From Sisyra terminalis (taxonomy: Eukaryota > Arthropoda > Insecta > Neuroptera > Sisyridae): a DNA stretch of 64,000 nt. Below, one piece after another: positions 38,601 through 47,650 of the stretch (position 1 is its first letter; every line of letters starts with the position of its first letter). The notes beneath the pieces were generated by a model. It was not told where the DNA came from. It was given only the letters and a program-made list of their open reading frames with translations, and did not search any database. The DNA is taken from assembly GCA_958496175.1 (NCBI GenBank), contig OY292278.1:37820001-37884000 (forward strand). The letters run 5' to 3'. Made by a program: the position numbers and the translations under genes.

Positions 38601-39862
38601 TGGCATTGTAATGCAAAATATCACTTTACCCGTTATTGAGGGGGAGCCTAGCCAAGGTTTATAGAATATACAGGTGGCCTCATGCGCTACGTGACGTATC
38701 CAGAAGAAATTCGTACATATCTTCAAACTGATTTAAATTTCAAAATTATTCGTATGACGTCATTTTTTTTCTAATGAGGCAACCTGTGTAATTTATAAAC
38801 CTTGGAGCCTAGCTCCCTCTCTTCTTAAAAACCTTTATTTTGATTATAGAACCACCAAATACTAGCGAGAATTTATTATGCTATAACGTTATAATTTATA
38901 TTTATAACAATTTATCTGTAATCGATATTAGTTTGTTTTTTAATTAATACCATAATTTAATGACGAAATTAGAAATTCTTTTTAAATTTAAATTCCCGCC
39001 TTTGTTAAATAGTTAAATTCCCGCTCTACGCATTCGCTTTGCTAATTAAGGTATGGGCAAGCCCAATTTTGAACAGCGCCATCCAGGTACCCATCATCCC
39101 CAACGCCAAAACTTTTAACACAGAATTGAACTTCTAGTTAAGTTTCTCTTCTCTGCTATGTACTTTTATATTAACTATCAAAGTTAGTACCCTAAATAGA
39201 CTTGTGGCGGCACTACATCTTGACACATTTCCCGTCATGCATTGCGGGATTGGAATACCTCCTTATATATTATCTTAAAATTTCCCAACTGGTAAGGAAA
39301 TTTGTGCTTAAAATTACTTAAATTAAAAAAAATCGGCTTCGGCGAAATCTGATTTTCAGTCGGACTTTAGTGTATAATACGTATCTTTGGTTTCAGTAAA
39401 ATCTTCGGCTAATTTTCGGTAGAAACAAAAACTATTCTTGATCGAACCTATAACCGATAGGTATTGATAATGTAAATTCACTTTTTGACTAAAATCCCGT
39501 TCTTATAATCTCTTTTTTTAGGTACAGGAGAAGTATATTCTATAGTGATAGTGAAATAATGCTAGCAATTGGATAATGGTTTATAATATATACTTGATGG
39601 CCTGTTGTGTGGTACGTTGGTTGGATCTTGTTGGGATTCTCGGTGTTCAAAATATACTGAAACTGATATGTTCCAGGAGCTGAAAACGAAAACACACACA
39701 AAAATTGATAAGAGGTTCAATAGAGGAAATATATAACGTACATTTTACAAACACTTGACTGGCATATATATCAGGGTAATACTGGCGAAATTCGTCATGA
39801 GTTAATGTCTGGGTCGTTCCATCCATACCGACCACTTGGAAAATTTGCTGTGTTTGCTCCAT
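20665..39862 (-). CDS. SENP6/SENP7-type SUMO-specific protease, 19 coding exons
   Basis: Exons: 39862-39742, 39679-39594, 35256-35074, 35006-34584, 33232-33063, 31628-31174, 28526-28419, 28363-28245, 28188-27585, 27153-27053, 26983-26875, 25578-25493, 24782-24283, 24228-23989, 23805-23359, 23302-23080, 21514-21343, 21288-21098, 21039-20665. Phases agree throughout, giving 1570 residues. The catalytic C48 (Ulp1) domain spans about 1022-1380 with triad His1148 (NEAAHWFLA), Asp1258 (CILIFDSL) and Cys1312 (NNFTDCGLYL), plus oxyanion Gln1306. As in SENP6/7, an acidic loop (about 1157-1250) splits the domain. Family members trim poly-SUMO chains in the nucleus. The N-terminal half is Gln/Asn/Pro rich. 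A CxxC-x9-CxxC zinc-ribbon-like motif lies at 709-725 and a SUMO-interacting-type VLTL followed by SSDDEE at 776-785. The protease core is certain; the first two exons and the choice of start are less so. A large first-half intron (4.3 kb) follows exon 2. Confidence 0.92.
22099..22675. mobile_element. MITE family A copy split by a nested insertion
   Basis: The left part, 22099 to about 22277, starts GGTTCAAGTCCCTTTTAGG. The right end, about 22637-22675, finishes GACCTAAAAGGGACTTGAGCC. Between them is a copy of the 4.7-5.5 kb foldback repeat family. The gene intron thus records at least two rounds of insertion. Confidence 0.8.
22278..22636. mobile_element. Foldback-family repeat nested in MITE A
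   Basis: Shares GATGTTACATGCGATTGAAG, CCCCTTAAACGTG and CAGCATATACGGGTGGAC with the repeats at 4753-5535. The same GATGTTACATGCGATTGAAG block recurs near its right end at about 22601, so the element has related ends. Confidence 0.7.
27316..27468. mobile_element. MITE family A copy, SENP intron (short)
   Basis: GGCTCAAGTCTCCTTTAGATC at the left and AAAAGGGACTT at the right, with central CAACGTTGC motifs in both arms. It is internally deleted (about 150 bp against about 220 bp in full copies). Confidence 0.75.
28527..31173 (-). other. SENP intron between exons 6 and 7
   Basis: Contains the complete MITE B copy at 29575-29791. Short open frames at 29286-29578, 30966-31157 and a fragment near 30250-30330 have protein-like composition but match no family I recognise; they may be dead transposon pieces. 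Confidence 0.4.
29575..29791. mobile_element. MITE family B, complete copy
   Basis: Starts GTAAGGTAATATAAAAGAA and ends with its inverse TTTTATATTACCTTAC. The inverted repeats run on for roughly 75 bp and include the GTGGCGCCACCACAAGTGT / CTTGTGGCGGCAC segment. No coding sequence. Other copies lie at 11406-11510 and 38415-39281. Confidence 0.85.
32375..32765. mobile_element. hAT-type non-autonomous element with exact 8-bp duplication
   Basis: Flanked by identical CCTTATAG at 32367-32374 and 32766-32773. Terminal repeats TAGGGGTGTCAAA and TTTGACACCCCTG match at 12 of 13 positions. The left part contains the palindromic GGGCCGCATGCGGCCCG typical of some hAT families. It is 391 bp with no transposase, in the SENP intron between exons 5 and 6. 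Confidence 0.9.
32785..33001. mobile_element. MITE family A copy next to SENP exon 5
   Basis: Diverged copy with TATATGGCAACGTTGCATTT at the left and a matching inverse at the right. It starts about 20 bp after the hAT-type element and ends about 60 bp from the exon 5 donor site. Confidence 0.7.
33364..34387. mobile_element. 1-kb TIR element with GAAACCGAAA motifs
   Basis: Outer inverted repeats AAGGGTGCGTTTCATTAG and TTAGTAAAACGAACCTTT bound about 1 kb of SENP intron. Inside are several copies of a TTTCGGTCG / CCGAAACCGAAAC motif in both orientations (about 33415, 33960-34045, 34280-34335). The same motif occurs at 39330-39440 and 41465-41530. No transposase is recognised. Confidence 0.6.
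36445..36614. mobile_element. hAT-like MITE
   Basis: Starts CAGTGGTTCTTAATCTAG and ends AGTTAAAAAACACTG, with inner CCGGGGGGTGCGG and AGGTGCGGC pieces. A related copy lies at 58607-58790 and a relative at 44603-44733. No clear target duplication here. Confidence 0.65.
37597..37812. mobile_element. MITE family A copy, SENP intron 2
   Basis: Full-length diverged copy with GGTAACGCTGCATTTT at the left, the CGAATAAACCGACTC / ACCATATTAGAATT internal core and AATGCAACGTTGCCGG at the right. Confidence 0.75.
38415..39281. mobile_element. MITE family B ends flanking inserted sequence
   Basis: The left end, AAGGTAATATAAAAAAGATA to GTGCCGACACAAGTG (38419-38485), and the right end, GACTTGTGGCGGCAC to TATATTATCTTA (39199-39281), are the two halves of family B. 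They are separated by about 700 bp that includes another MITE at 38641-38818. Most simply this is one old element broken by insertions. Confidence 0.6.
38641..38818. mobile_element. MITE family D (45-bp inverted repeats)
   Basis: The left arm GGGGAGCCTAGCCAAGG... and the right arm ...CCTTGGAGCCTAGCTCCC are inverted copies, continuing inward through GGTTTATA and GGCAACCTGTGTA / TACAGGTGGCC. It is 178 bp, non-coding, and lies within the split family B element. Confidence 0.75.
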
Positions 39863-42800
39863 TTTATAATAAATAATTTAGGACTAAATAAATATGAAGA
39901 ACGAGGTGAATGGTGTCACAATAAATTCCTCCTTCATGAACTATACTAGAGGTTACATAGATATTTTTTTTTCTTAAAGGAAAATTAATGGACAAAATTC
40001 TAGTTTTTCCATAAAATATTAACAAAAACTATGCTAATTAAGTTAAAATTCTGAAAAAAGAAATGTAAGAATTAGACTTATTGCTGGAAATGTTATAAAT
40101 GTGAAAGTTACGTAGGGGCGATATGACAATTAAGTTTCGTTCCGTTATTTCGAACAGTATACGTTTGCTGATATTATTTAGATTAATTATTTAAAAAGAT
40201 AGATGTAATTGATTTTAATTAAGGTTTTACAAATTTTACGTAAACACTTAAATGCCAGAAACCCTAAGTAAAAAATATTTTGCGGTCTAATTGAAAAGGT
40301 AATGTCGAGTTATGGAAGCAACTGACGAAATATGAAGTCACACTTACAAAAAGAAATTAAAACAGAAAGATGTGTACAATTAGATCACAATTTCGTTACA
40401 CTAACAATAAAAACTTGAACAAAAATACAATTAATTGAATTATCGAAATATTATCGAAACATGACACTAAGCCATTTTCGTGCACATTCATATGCATATA
40501 GGTACATTTATGTATAACAAAAATGGCGTGGTGTTTAATGCTGCTAGCTTCAGTCCTATTCGGAAAGTAAAGCGCGCGAAATTTTAAATTTTCTTACTTT
40601 GACCCGTTTATGAGGTGTAATAAATGGCGGCATCCATATTTTCATTTCAGTGGAGCCTTAAAATATAAATTAATTTTTCGAAATTAATTTGATTAACTAC
40701 CCTTTTTAAGTATACGGCGCAATGCATTGGTGTACAAGAATGGTCCATGACATGGTTTTCTAGTAAAATGATGCATCGTTATATGATTTTTTTTCCGGAA
40801 AAATAATCATATTATTTGGATTATTTAAACTTAATTTTCAACCAATTAAAACGATTATTAGTGTAAATAATTAAAATTGAAACGTTTATTTTAGATTTAA
40901 AAAAGAATTTGAAAATTGTAAAAATATATTATTTATGCTATGTAATAATAGATAGGCGTTATCTTTGTTTGATGTAAGTGAAATATATTTGCTGTCATTT
41001 TTTTATAGTTAAACAGGTTGAATTGGGTTGAATCATTTGATTAGATGCAATAATGAAAAGAAATAATTGGAATTTACACTTAATATAAATTTTTGATGCA
41101 CCTAATGAGTTGTAACCCTAAGTTCTAATAGTAAATTGGTGACATTTTTATATAGAAGAAATGATCCTAGTAAATAAATAAATTAAATTCTTTGGTATTG
41201 GTTTAAATCTTTAATAAATTTAAAGCTCTCCGAGCTTTTAAAGCTTCGTATAAGAAATATAATATTTTTTCCTTTCAGTAACAAATGCTATAATTGATTC
41301 ATATGATTTTTTTTTTATTTTTAATTTCTCTATTATGTATCCTGTATGAAATAAACTATTAATAAATAAATCAATTTCGTTTTCAATCTTTTAAGATTTC
41401 TCCTCAAATTTTACCTTTTTTAATACAAGAAAACATAGATTTTCACGTTGTAAATGTTTCTTCCATGTAAGGTTCGTTCGAAATTTCGGCTTCGGACAAA
41501 AAATCAACTGGATGTTTGACCGAAGCCCCAATTAGTCACGATTTGGTACGAAAGTATACGAATTGTTTATTGTTAATTAAAAGCGGATGTTGAATAATAT
41601 GGTTCTCTAAATCATGATTTTTTTAGTCTATTTTTATTGGTTAAACTTATTTAAATTGCTAAGGATATTTTTGCTTAAAGTTAATTATAAATTAAGGAAA
41701 CTTCAACGTTGGCCAAAATCAACTTTCAGTTGTACTCCAGTTCCAGTTTTGTTACATTAATAAAACTGTTTTGTTATTGTCTTCCTTGTCTTCCACATGG
41801 CTATAGTTTTATCAAGTCATGGGCTATTTCAAGGGGCCATTCATATAAGTGTGACCATTATTATTTTTCTTGCAAATTTAAATTTAATTTATTCAACAAT
41901 AAATTTTCTATTTCGTTTTTAATCTTTTTAATATAATTCGCAAATAAATTGGTCCATAATGAAAATTTAGCCACAAAAAAGAAAAATATGCTATATTGAA
42001 ACTTATTTTTTTAAAAAAAATTTGCGAATAAAATAAAAAACAAAATAGAAAATGCAGCGTTGCCAGACCTTAATCGACCTAAAAGGGACATGGGCAATTT
42101 TTTCTTGCCAAGAAATGCCAAAGTAAATTTTTTTCATAATTTGTATACGACCCGCAATATCTCAAAGAAAAATAGTTAAATGTTTTAATGATAGTATCAT
42201 TTCTCATCACAGCTAATAGCATCAAATTAGATATAAATAGCTGACAAAAAATGTAAGAATACATTTTTTAATCGTACCTATGGTACTTATATTCTGAATA
42301 GGGATTGTTATTTTAAGATCATTACTTTCCCCTCCCCTGTAAGAATATCTATTTGAATATCCTTTCTTTCAAGTATATATCATATTTCCAAATATATACC
42401 CAATTCCTACATATTACTATAAAAGTTTGTAATGAACAATGTACGTCTTATATAAATGTATTAAAAACTGTGGTCCAAATATTATATATCAAGTTCGTAA
42501 TACCAATGTGATGTAATGGTTACTTAAAAGTAACAATCTGAAAAAAATATTTATTTTGTAAATTATTCAAGTAAAATAACAACAATCGATAAGTTCTTGA
42601 AGATTAACAATCAAGAAAATGGAAACTTACGTATTGACTCTGTTAGTAAATTTAAGTGGGTCATTTTAATACTAATGTTTCGAACTCTCTCTTTTACATT
42701 GTAATCATTATGCGTACTCACTTTAGTCAGTCTTTTCAGACGATAGAGGGCGTTAAAATTTGCAGATACTATTTTACATTGTTTCTTGTACCCAATTTTA

Positions 42801-43347
42801 AGTACTTCCGGTATCTGTTATATTAAATTGGTAAAAAAACTTAAATCCTGTGCTAAGTGTTAGGAATTTAGGTGTTAAAAATTCATTAATAATTAGGACT
42901 ACTAGTGATTGCTTTTATACTTGTAATCCTTGAAATATTTGACCATATTTCCATTATTTATAAAGTGGTTGCAAGTTTTGCAAGTGGTTGTGGCGGTTGA
43001 GGATTACGATCAACATGAAGTTGCCTACCACTTCATTTAACTGTCAATGGAGAAATGTGACCAACTACATATAGGGGAATTGAAAAACCCTGTGGAAAAT
43101 CTCGCTTCTCTTTTTATATATGGAAACTCATATGTATGTGTCCCACTTATCCCTTCAACGATCCAAGATCCCTAATTTTCTGTCAGATGCTTTGTATTTT
43201 GCTTCTGTCAAGGTGACAAGTGACTAAGCTCCTACGTATTTTCTAGATAAAATAATTGAATTTAGAATAAAAAAATAACAATCAATTTTAAGTGCTAGTT
43301 TCCAATAAAAATCCGTTCACACATAAGGCTTCAAAACGGGTAACGAA
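39863..43347. other. Spacer between SENP and CHMP1 (divergent promoters)
   Basis: The two genes diverge from this 3.5-kb spacer, so it should contain both promoters and 5' UTRs, but no core promoter motif is certain. It holds a MITE A copy at 41900-42094 and a GAAATTTCGGCTTCGG-type repeat piece at about 41475. The frame at 41709-41936 is not gene-like. Confidence 0.45.
41900..42094. mobile_element. MITE family A copy
   Basis: Left end lost; internal TTGGTCCATAATGAAAATTT and right end GCGTTGCCAGACCTTAATCG followed by CCTAAAAGGGAC are clear. Confidence 0.65.
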
Positions 43348-45800
43348 ATGTCAGCCTCGGCCATGGAAAGTATCCTTTTTTAGAATATAAGAAAAAATCA
43401 AATTTACTGCTAAGCAGTAAAAATTATTGCATATTTTCCTTAATTAATACAAATTAAAGAACATCTTTTCAATTTAAAATTTGCGGTGAAGGAACTTGAA
43501 CGTAATGCAAAACGATGTGATAAAGAAGAGAAGTTGGAAAAGGCGAAAACGAAAAAGGCAATTCAGAAAGGCAATATGGATGTGGCTCGAATACATGCAG
43601 AGAATGCGATACGGCAGAAAAATCAATCGTTAAATTATTTAAGGATGTCAGCCCGAGTCGATGCTGTTGCTAGTCGAGTACAAACGGCCTTAACCACTAG
43701 AAAGGTTTGAGGCATTGCGTGCGATTATTTCGGAATTATTTGCATATTTTTTTAGGTCACAAATTCGATGGCTGGCGTCGTTAAGGCTATGGACGCAGCC
43801 ATGAAATCAATGAACTTAGAAAAAATTTCCAACCTCATGGACCGATTCGAGCAACAGTTTGAAGATTTGGATGTACAAAGTGGAGTCATGGAAAATGCAA
43901 TGTCTCAAACAGTCGCTACCTCAATTCCTACTAATGATGTTGATTCATTAATGCAACAAGTTGCTGATGAAGCTGGGTTTGTAAACTTAATTGAAGATTA
44001 TTCTATCCTAAACAATCTACAATATCCTACTAATAATTGCTTGCAAGATAATCTCCAAAAATTAATTATAAAAACTGATAAATTAACGGAAAATTGGAGA
44101 TCTTTTATAATTCATGTCCCTTTTAGATCCCTCAAATCTGGCTACAATTGCATTATTAACTATTTTTATTATATTCGCGATTTGCTTCTTAATTTTCAAT
44201 TTTAATATGGTATAATTTTCCCTTCTGTGACTAAATTTTTATTATGGACCGATTTATTTGTGTTTAATTGTTATTTACCGTCGCTTTATAACTATTAAGG
44301 TCCTTTAGCGACTCTAGGATTAATTAAATCCGTTATCGAGAAATATTGAAAACTTACACAATACGAGGATCGAACCCACTACCTACTAGTTTTAGAGCGG
44401 TCACCTAGACCACTCGGCTACCAGTAGGCTTTATTTATTTATGAGGTAAATTAAAAACGATGTAGAAAATGCAATGTTGCCAGATATTGATGTCACTAAA
44501 AGAGACATGAGCTAAAAATTACAATCATTAAATAAATTATCCCAATTAAAGTTTAATATCGCACACATTAAATTACTCTATTGGTAACAATTGTCTATAT
44601 CAGTGATTCTTAATCTGGGTTTAATTGTACCTATGTTTTAAATTTGAAAAAAAAATCCAACTAAGAAGGGTTCGGGAAATGCACCTATGAAACTGGTGAG
44701 GTTCAGTACTTCCAACAAGGTTAAGAACCACTGGTTTATATGTATCTTTAATGGTAGATCATTGAAATTTTGGTGGCCATCCCTTTTAAAAAATACATTT
44801 AAAGGTATTTTAAATGTTCAATAAATCCATTAAAAGTCGTTTAAAGTTATTAAAAGTTTTTTATGTATATGTAATAATTTCAAAATGGCTTTTTTTAACA
44901 GGGATCGATAATGATTTCATATAGTACAATTGAGAAATATTGGTTCTTCCAATCGCATTCAAATCGATATTACTCATCGACAGATTACAATCTGGCAATT
45001 AATGCGATTGAAAAACAAAGTAAAATCGCCACTATATGACATCAGTATCATTGTTTCTATATGTGGCCAACAAATATGAACCTTTGGGTTCTATGATAGT
45101 TGTCCACTAGAAATTTTCTTTCACGAAAATTGCCCACATAGAGAATTCCTCCTACAGAAATTAAAGCGCAATGAAATATCCTCACATGAAAATTAATCCA
45201 CAGGAAAAAATAATATTTCATTTGTTATATTATTGTAATTTAGTAATACACCACCAACCTATTCGCGATTTTTTTGTTAATTTAATTTTAATATCGTTAT
45301 ATTAACAATACTAATGATAAATATTTTTTTTCTGTGAATTAATTTCCATGTGAGGATATATCATTGTGAGTAGATTTCTATGTGGGCAATAATGCTAGTG
45401 AGGAACTTTCTATAAGCAAATTTCGTATGAAGGTTTTTCTAGTAGTAAAGTATCTGATCACCTAACCTTTGCGGAGTCCATTTAAGAATCATAAAATCGA
45501 TTGTCTCCTATCCTATCAATCCATATATTGCTTTCACATGTCAAATTGTTGTTTTCAATTGATTTTCCAAAATTTTCTTTCTATCGGATTCTTTCCTAAA
45601 GCAAATCCTTGAAATACCCGTTTAAATTTAAAAAATGAAAGCGAAAAACTTATTTCAAAAAATTTAATTAATTTTTCAGCTTAGAACTAAATATGGAATT
45701 GCCCACGGGAGTTCCCTTATCAGATGGAGCGTCCACAATTGCATCTCAGGAACAAGACGAATTATCTCAAAGACTTGCGCGTCTTCGGCAAACAGAATAA
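43348..45800 (+). CDS. CHMP1: Charged multivesicular body protein 1 (CHMP1), ESCRT-III, 4 exons
   Basis: Exons 43348-43369, 43460-43704, 43756-43976 and 45680-45800 join in phase to 202 residues (human CHMP1B has 199). The start MSASAME leads into KHLFNLKFAVKELERN, the conserved Snf7-family helix 1. Strings such as KKAIQKGNMDVARIHAENAI, LNYLRMSARVDAVASRVQ and MNLEKISNLMDRFEQQFEDL are diagnostic of CHMP1. The C terminus DELSQRLARLRQTE is a type-1 MIT-interacting motif that in this family binds VPS4 and spastin-like MIT domains. The protein works in endosomal sorting, abscission and membrane scission in the cytosol. The last intron (1.7 kb) carries a MITE, a SINE and a hAT-like MITE. Exon 1 encodes only seven residues plus one base, as expected for the family's divided N terminus. 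Confidence 0.97.
44111..44513. mobile_element. MITE family A copy interrupted by a SINE (CHMP1 intron 3)
   Basis: Left end TTCATGTCCCTTTTAGATCC; right end TGTTGCCAGATATTGATG then AAAAGAGACATGAGC. A SINE occupies 44262-44429, so the MITE is the older insertion. Confidence 0.8.
44262..44429 (-). mobile_element. tRNA-derived SINE, copy 4 (best preserved)
   Basis: Minus-strand A box TAGCCGAGTGGTC and B box GGGTTCGATCCTC, with body TAATAGTTATAAAGCGACGG and tail TAAATAACAATTAAAC. This copy defines the family well. Confidence 0.85.
44603..44733. mobile_element. hAT-like MITE in CHMP1 intron 3
   Basis: Ends CAGTGATTCTTAATCTGGG and AAGGTTAAGAACCACTG are imperfect inverted repeats. Flanks GTCTATAT and GTTTATAT form an 8-bp duplication with one mismatch. 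Confidence 0.75.
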
Positions 45801-45842
45801 CTCAACAGCTTACCAACAAATTTGTATTACTCTATTATTTTT

Positions 45843-45848
45843 AATAAA
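45843..45848 (+). terminator. CHMP1 poly(A) signal
   Basis: AATAAA 43 nt after the CHMP1 stop, inside the short gap before the convergent C1D gene. Confidence 0.6.
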
Positions 45849-45945
45849 AAGTTTTTTTTTCTATTTTATAAAACACTTAAAAGATAATATATGCAAACAA
45901 TAAAGGCTTTTAAATAAATACAGTTTATGATAATTCAATGTGTTT

Positions 45946-47272
45946 TTATTCAGTTTTTTGTCGTTTTGGTAAAGGTTCAGCATCGTCCCGGTTTTCCCAA
46001 AGGGCATTTTTCACAAAACGTCCACTTGCTTCCTTGTTAACTTTCGGTCTTAATTTGTAGTCTTCAATCTGGAAATTAAACATAGAATATCAAATAGGAA
46101 TCACAATATGGAATATATCTATAATAAACAAAATAGAACTGTAATGCTGTGGATTCATCATAATGTAACAATGCTGCTTATGCTTCTAAGTATTATCTAT
46201 TGGTTTCCGTATAAACTTAATACCAATTATTATAATTACGAGAAAATTATACCACAAGCTAAGAGCAGAAGTGAGCATCAGTTAATATGAGTATGAAAAA
46301 ATTAAATAATTCTTAGGAAATAGAAAAAACTGTTATGTCCATATTTTAAATAATCAGTAACGTTTCGGCCATATATTTGACCTTCATCAGGCAACTTAAT
46401 ATGCAGTAGATAATAAACATCACACATAAAGCGACATTGATTTTAATTTTACATAAATCCATTACAAAAATTAATAAAACTGGTAAAATTATTAACATAA
46501 TTATAAGGGTAACATATAATAAACATGTGGCTTGTAACAGATATGTAGTTATGCACTGTTACAAGTCAATTTATTACTTTTATAACTACGTTAATTAATA
46601 ATTTTACTAGATTTATTATTTTTTCTAATGAATTTATATATAATCAAAACCTATGTTGCTTTATGTGTGATGTTTATTATATTCTGTATATTAAGATATT
46701 AATATATTTAGATATATAGATATTTTATTATATTATGACTGAAACTTTACTGATTTAATTATTGGTATATTGATTTACATCTTATTGTTCACTTTCCTGT
46801 TATCAATTAAATTTATTATAATGAAATATTTCAACTAGGATGACCTACCAGGATAAGCAAAGCGAACAGGGGGCGTAGCCCCTTAGATTGTTAAATTAAT
46901 TATAATAAGTATCAAACGATGTTTAAACTGTTATCAACCTTAGTTACAGCTAAAAAGCATTTTATTAATAATTTTTACCTCTTTTAATTTATTCATAAAA
47001 AGTTGCACTTTTTCCAGATCCTCCCTCAGAACTTTGCTGGGATCTTTACCCAAATTTCGTAAATACATCCAATATAATGTACATAACGAATAACTAGTGA
47101 ATAAATCAAATTTAATTTTTTGTATAACATCTAGTTTTTGATAAAGTTCTGGTTTCTTAAAGGTAATCAGGTCTTTTTTAATTTTCTCGATTGATTCTTG
47201 AAAATTTTCTATTTTCTTTATGATTCCCGGATCAACAATTAAATCACCATAATCCACTTGATCTTTTTCCAT
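45946..47272 (-). CDS. C1D: C1D / Rrp47 (Lrp1) nuclear exosome cofactor, 2 exons
   Basis: Exons 47272-46979 and 46068-45946 join in phase 0 to 138 residues (human C1D has 141). The N-terminal part is a helical Sas10/Utp3/C1D domain, with LYQKLDVIQKIKFDLFTSYS and the family-typical TLYWMYLRNLGKDPS. The C-terminal exon has EASGRFVKNALWENR, matching the human C1D SRFVKNALW string, then a basic tail PKRQKTE. C1D/Rrp47 binds the exosome subunit EXOSC10/Rrp6 and helps process structured nuclear RNAs; it also binds DNA. The gene is convergent with CHMP1 (146 bp between stop codons) and divergent from RpS4. Its stop codon overlaps an AATAAA at the stop itself, so the 3' UTR may be very short. The 910-bp intron contains the hammerhead-like repeat. 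Confidence 0.94.
46322..46460 (-). ncRNA. Hammerhead-ribozyme-like core in a Penelope-type repeat
   Basis: On the minus strand, CTGATGA (46390-46384 region) is followed by GGTC, an eight-base AT-rich loop, GGCC and then GAAAC. GGTC and GGCC can pair as stem II, so CUGAUGA-stem II-GAAAC is a textbook hammerhead catalytic core. CATATT upstream can pair with AATATG downstream as outer stem I. I could not find a proper cleavage triplet with a closed stem III, so it may be decayed or need a dimer. Hammerheads are known in Penelope-like elements, and a Penelope fragment lies at 57.9 kb in this window. Confidence 0.5.
46630..46790 (+). repeat. Inverted, decayed partner of the hammerhead-like repeat
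   Basis: The sequence GCTTTATGTGTGATGTTTATT followed by CTGTATATTAAG and later TGAAACTTTACTGATT is a diverged inverted copy of the minus strand of 46322-46460. The stem II segment is lost. The two copies form a foldback around about 46460-46630 inside the C1D intron. Confidence 0.6.
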
Positions 47273-47650
47273 TTTTTAAAGTAATTATATTTCTTATTTC
47301 CGAAAATAAATACCGTAAATACTTTTCCTTTGAGTTAGCAAAATTGAAAAATGTGACATATTAATGGGAGAACTACGCATGCGTAGAACGTTGAAAAACC
47401 TAAGAAAAAGTTTATAAAGTTTATAACTTTTACAAAGAGTTCTTTTATGTTCAAAGAAAAAGAAAATCGAATAATTTATAATTACATTTATAAAAAAATA
47501 TTATAAAACTCTTGTAATAGTTTATAGTTGGAATAAATTTGTAACTCATTGGCACTTTTGGCGCTTTTCGTTTAAATAAAAACGACAGTAGCGCCGCAAA
47601 TGCTGAAGCTTAGTATCTAACACATGCCTCTTCCGTTTTGACCATACAAG
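47273..47650. promoter_or_regulatory. Bidirectional promoter region C1D / RpS4
   Basis: Only 378 bp separate the two divergent start codons. Toward RpS4, a pyrimidine run CCTCTTCC at about 47627-47634 just before the ATG looks like a 5' TOP start typical of ribosomal protein genes. No TATA box is convincing in this AT-rich stretch. Confidence 0.55.

Larger units (their letters stand above)
35257..39593 (-). other. Large SENP intron 2
   Basis: 4.3 kb. It holds a hAT-like MITE (36445-36614), a MITE A copy (37597-37812) and a nested MITE B/MITE D region (38415-39281). The open frame at 35909-36151 is not recognised. Confidence 0.6.
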
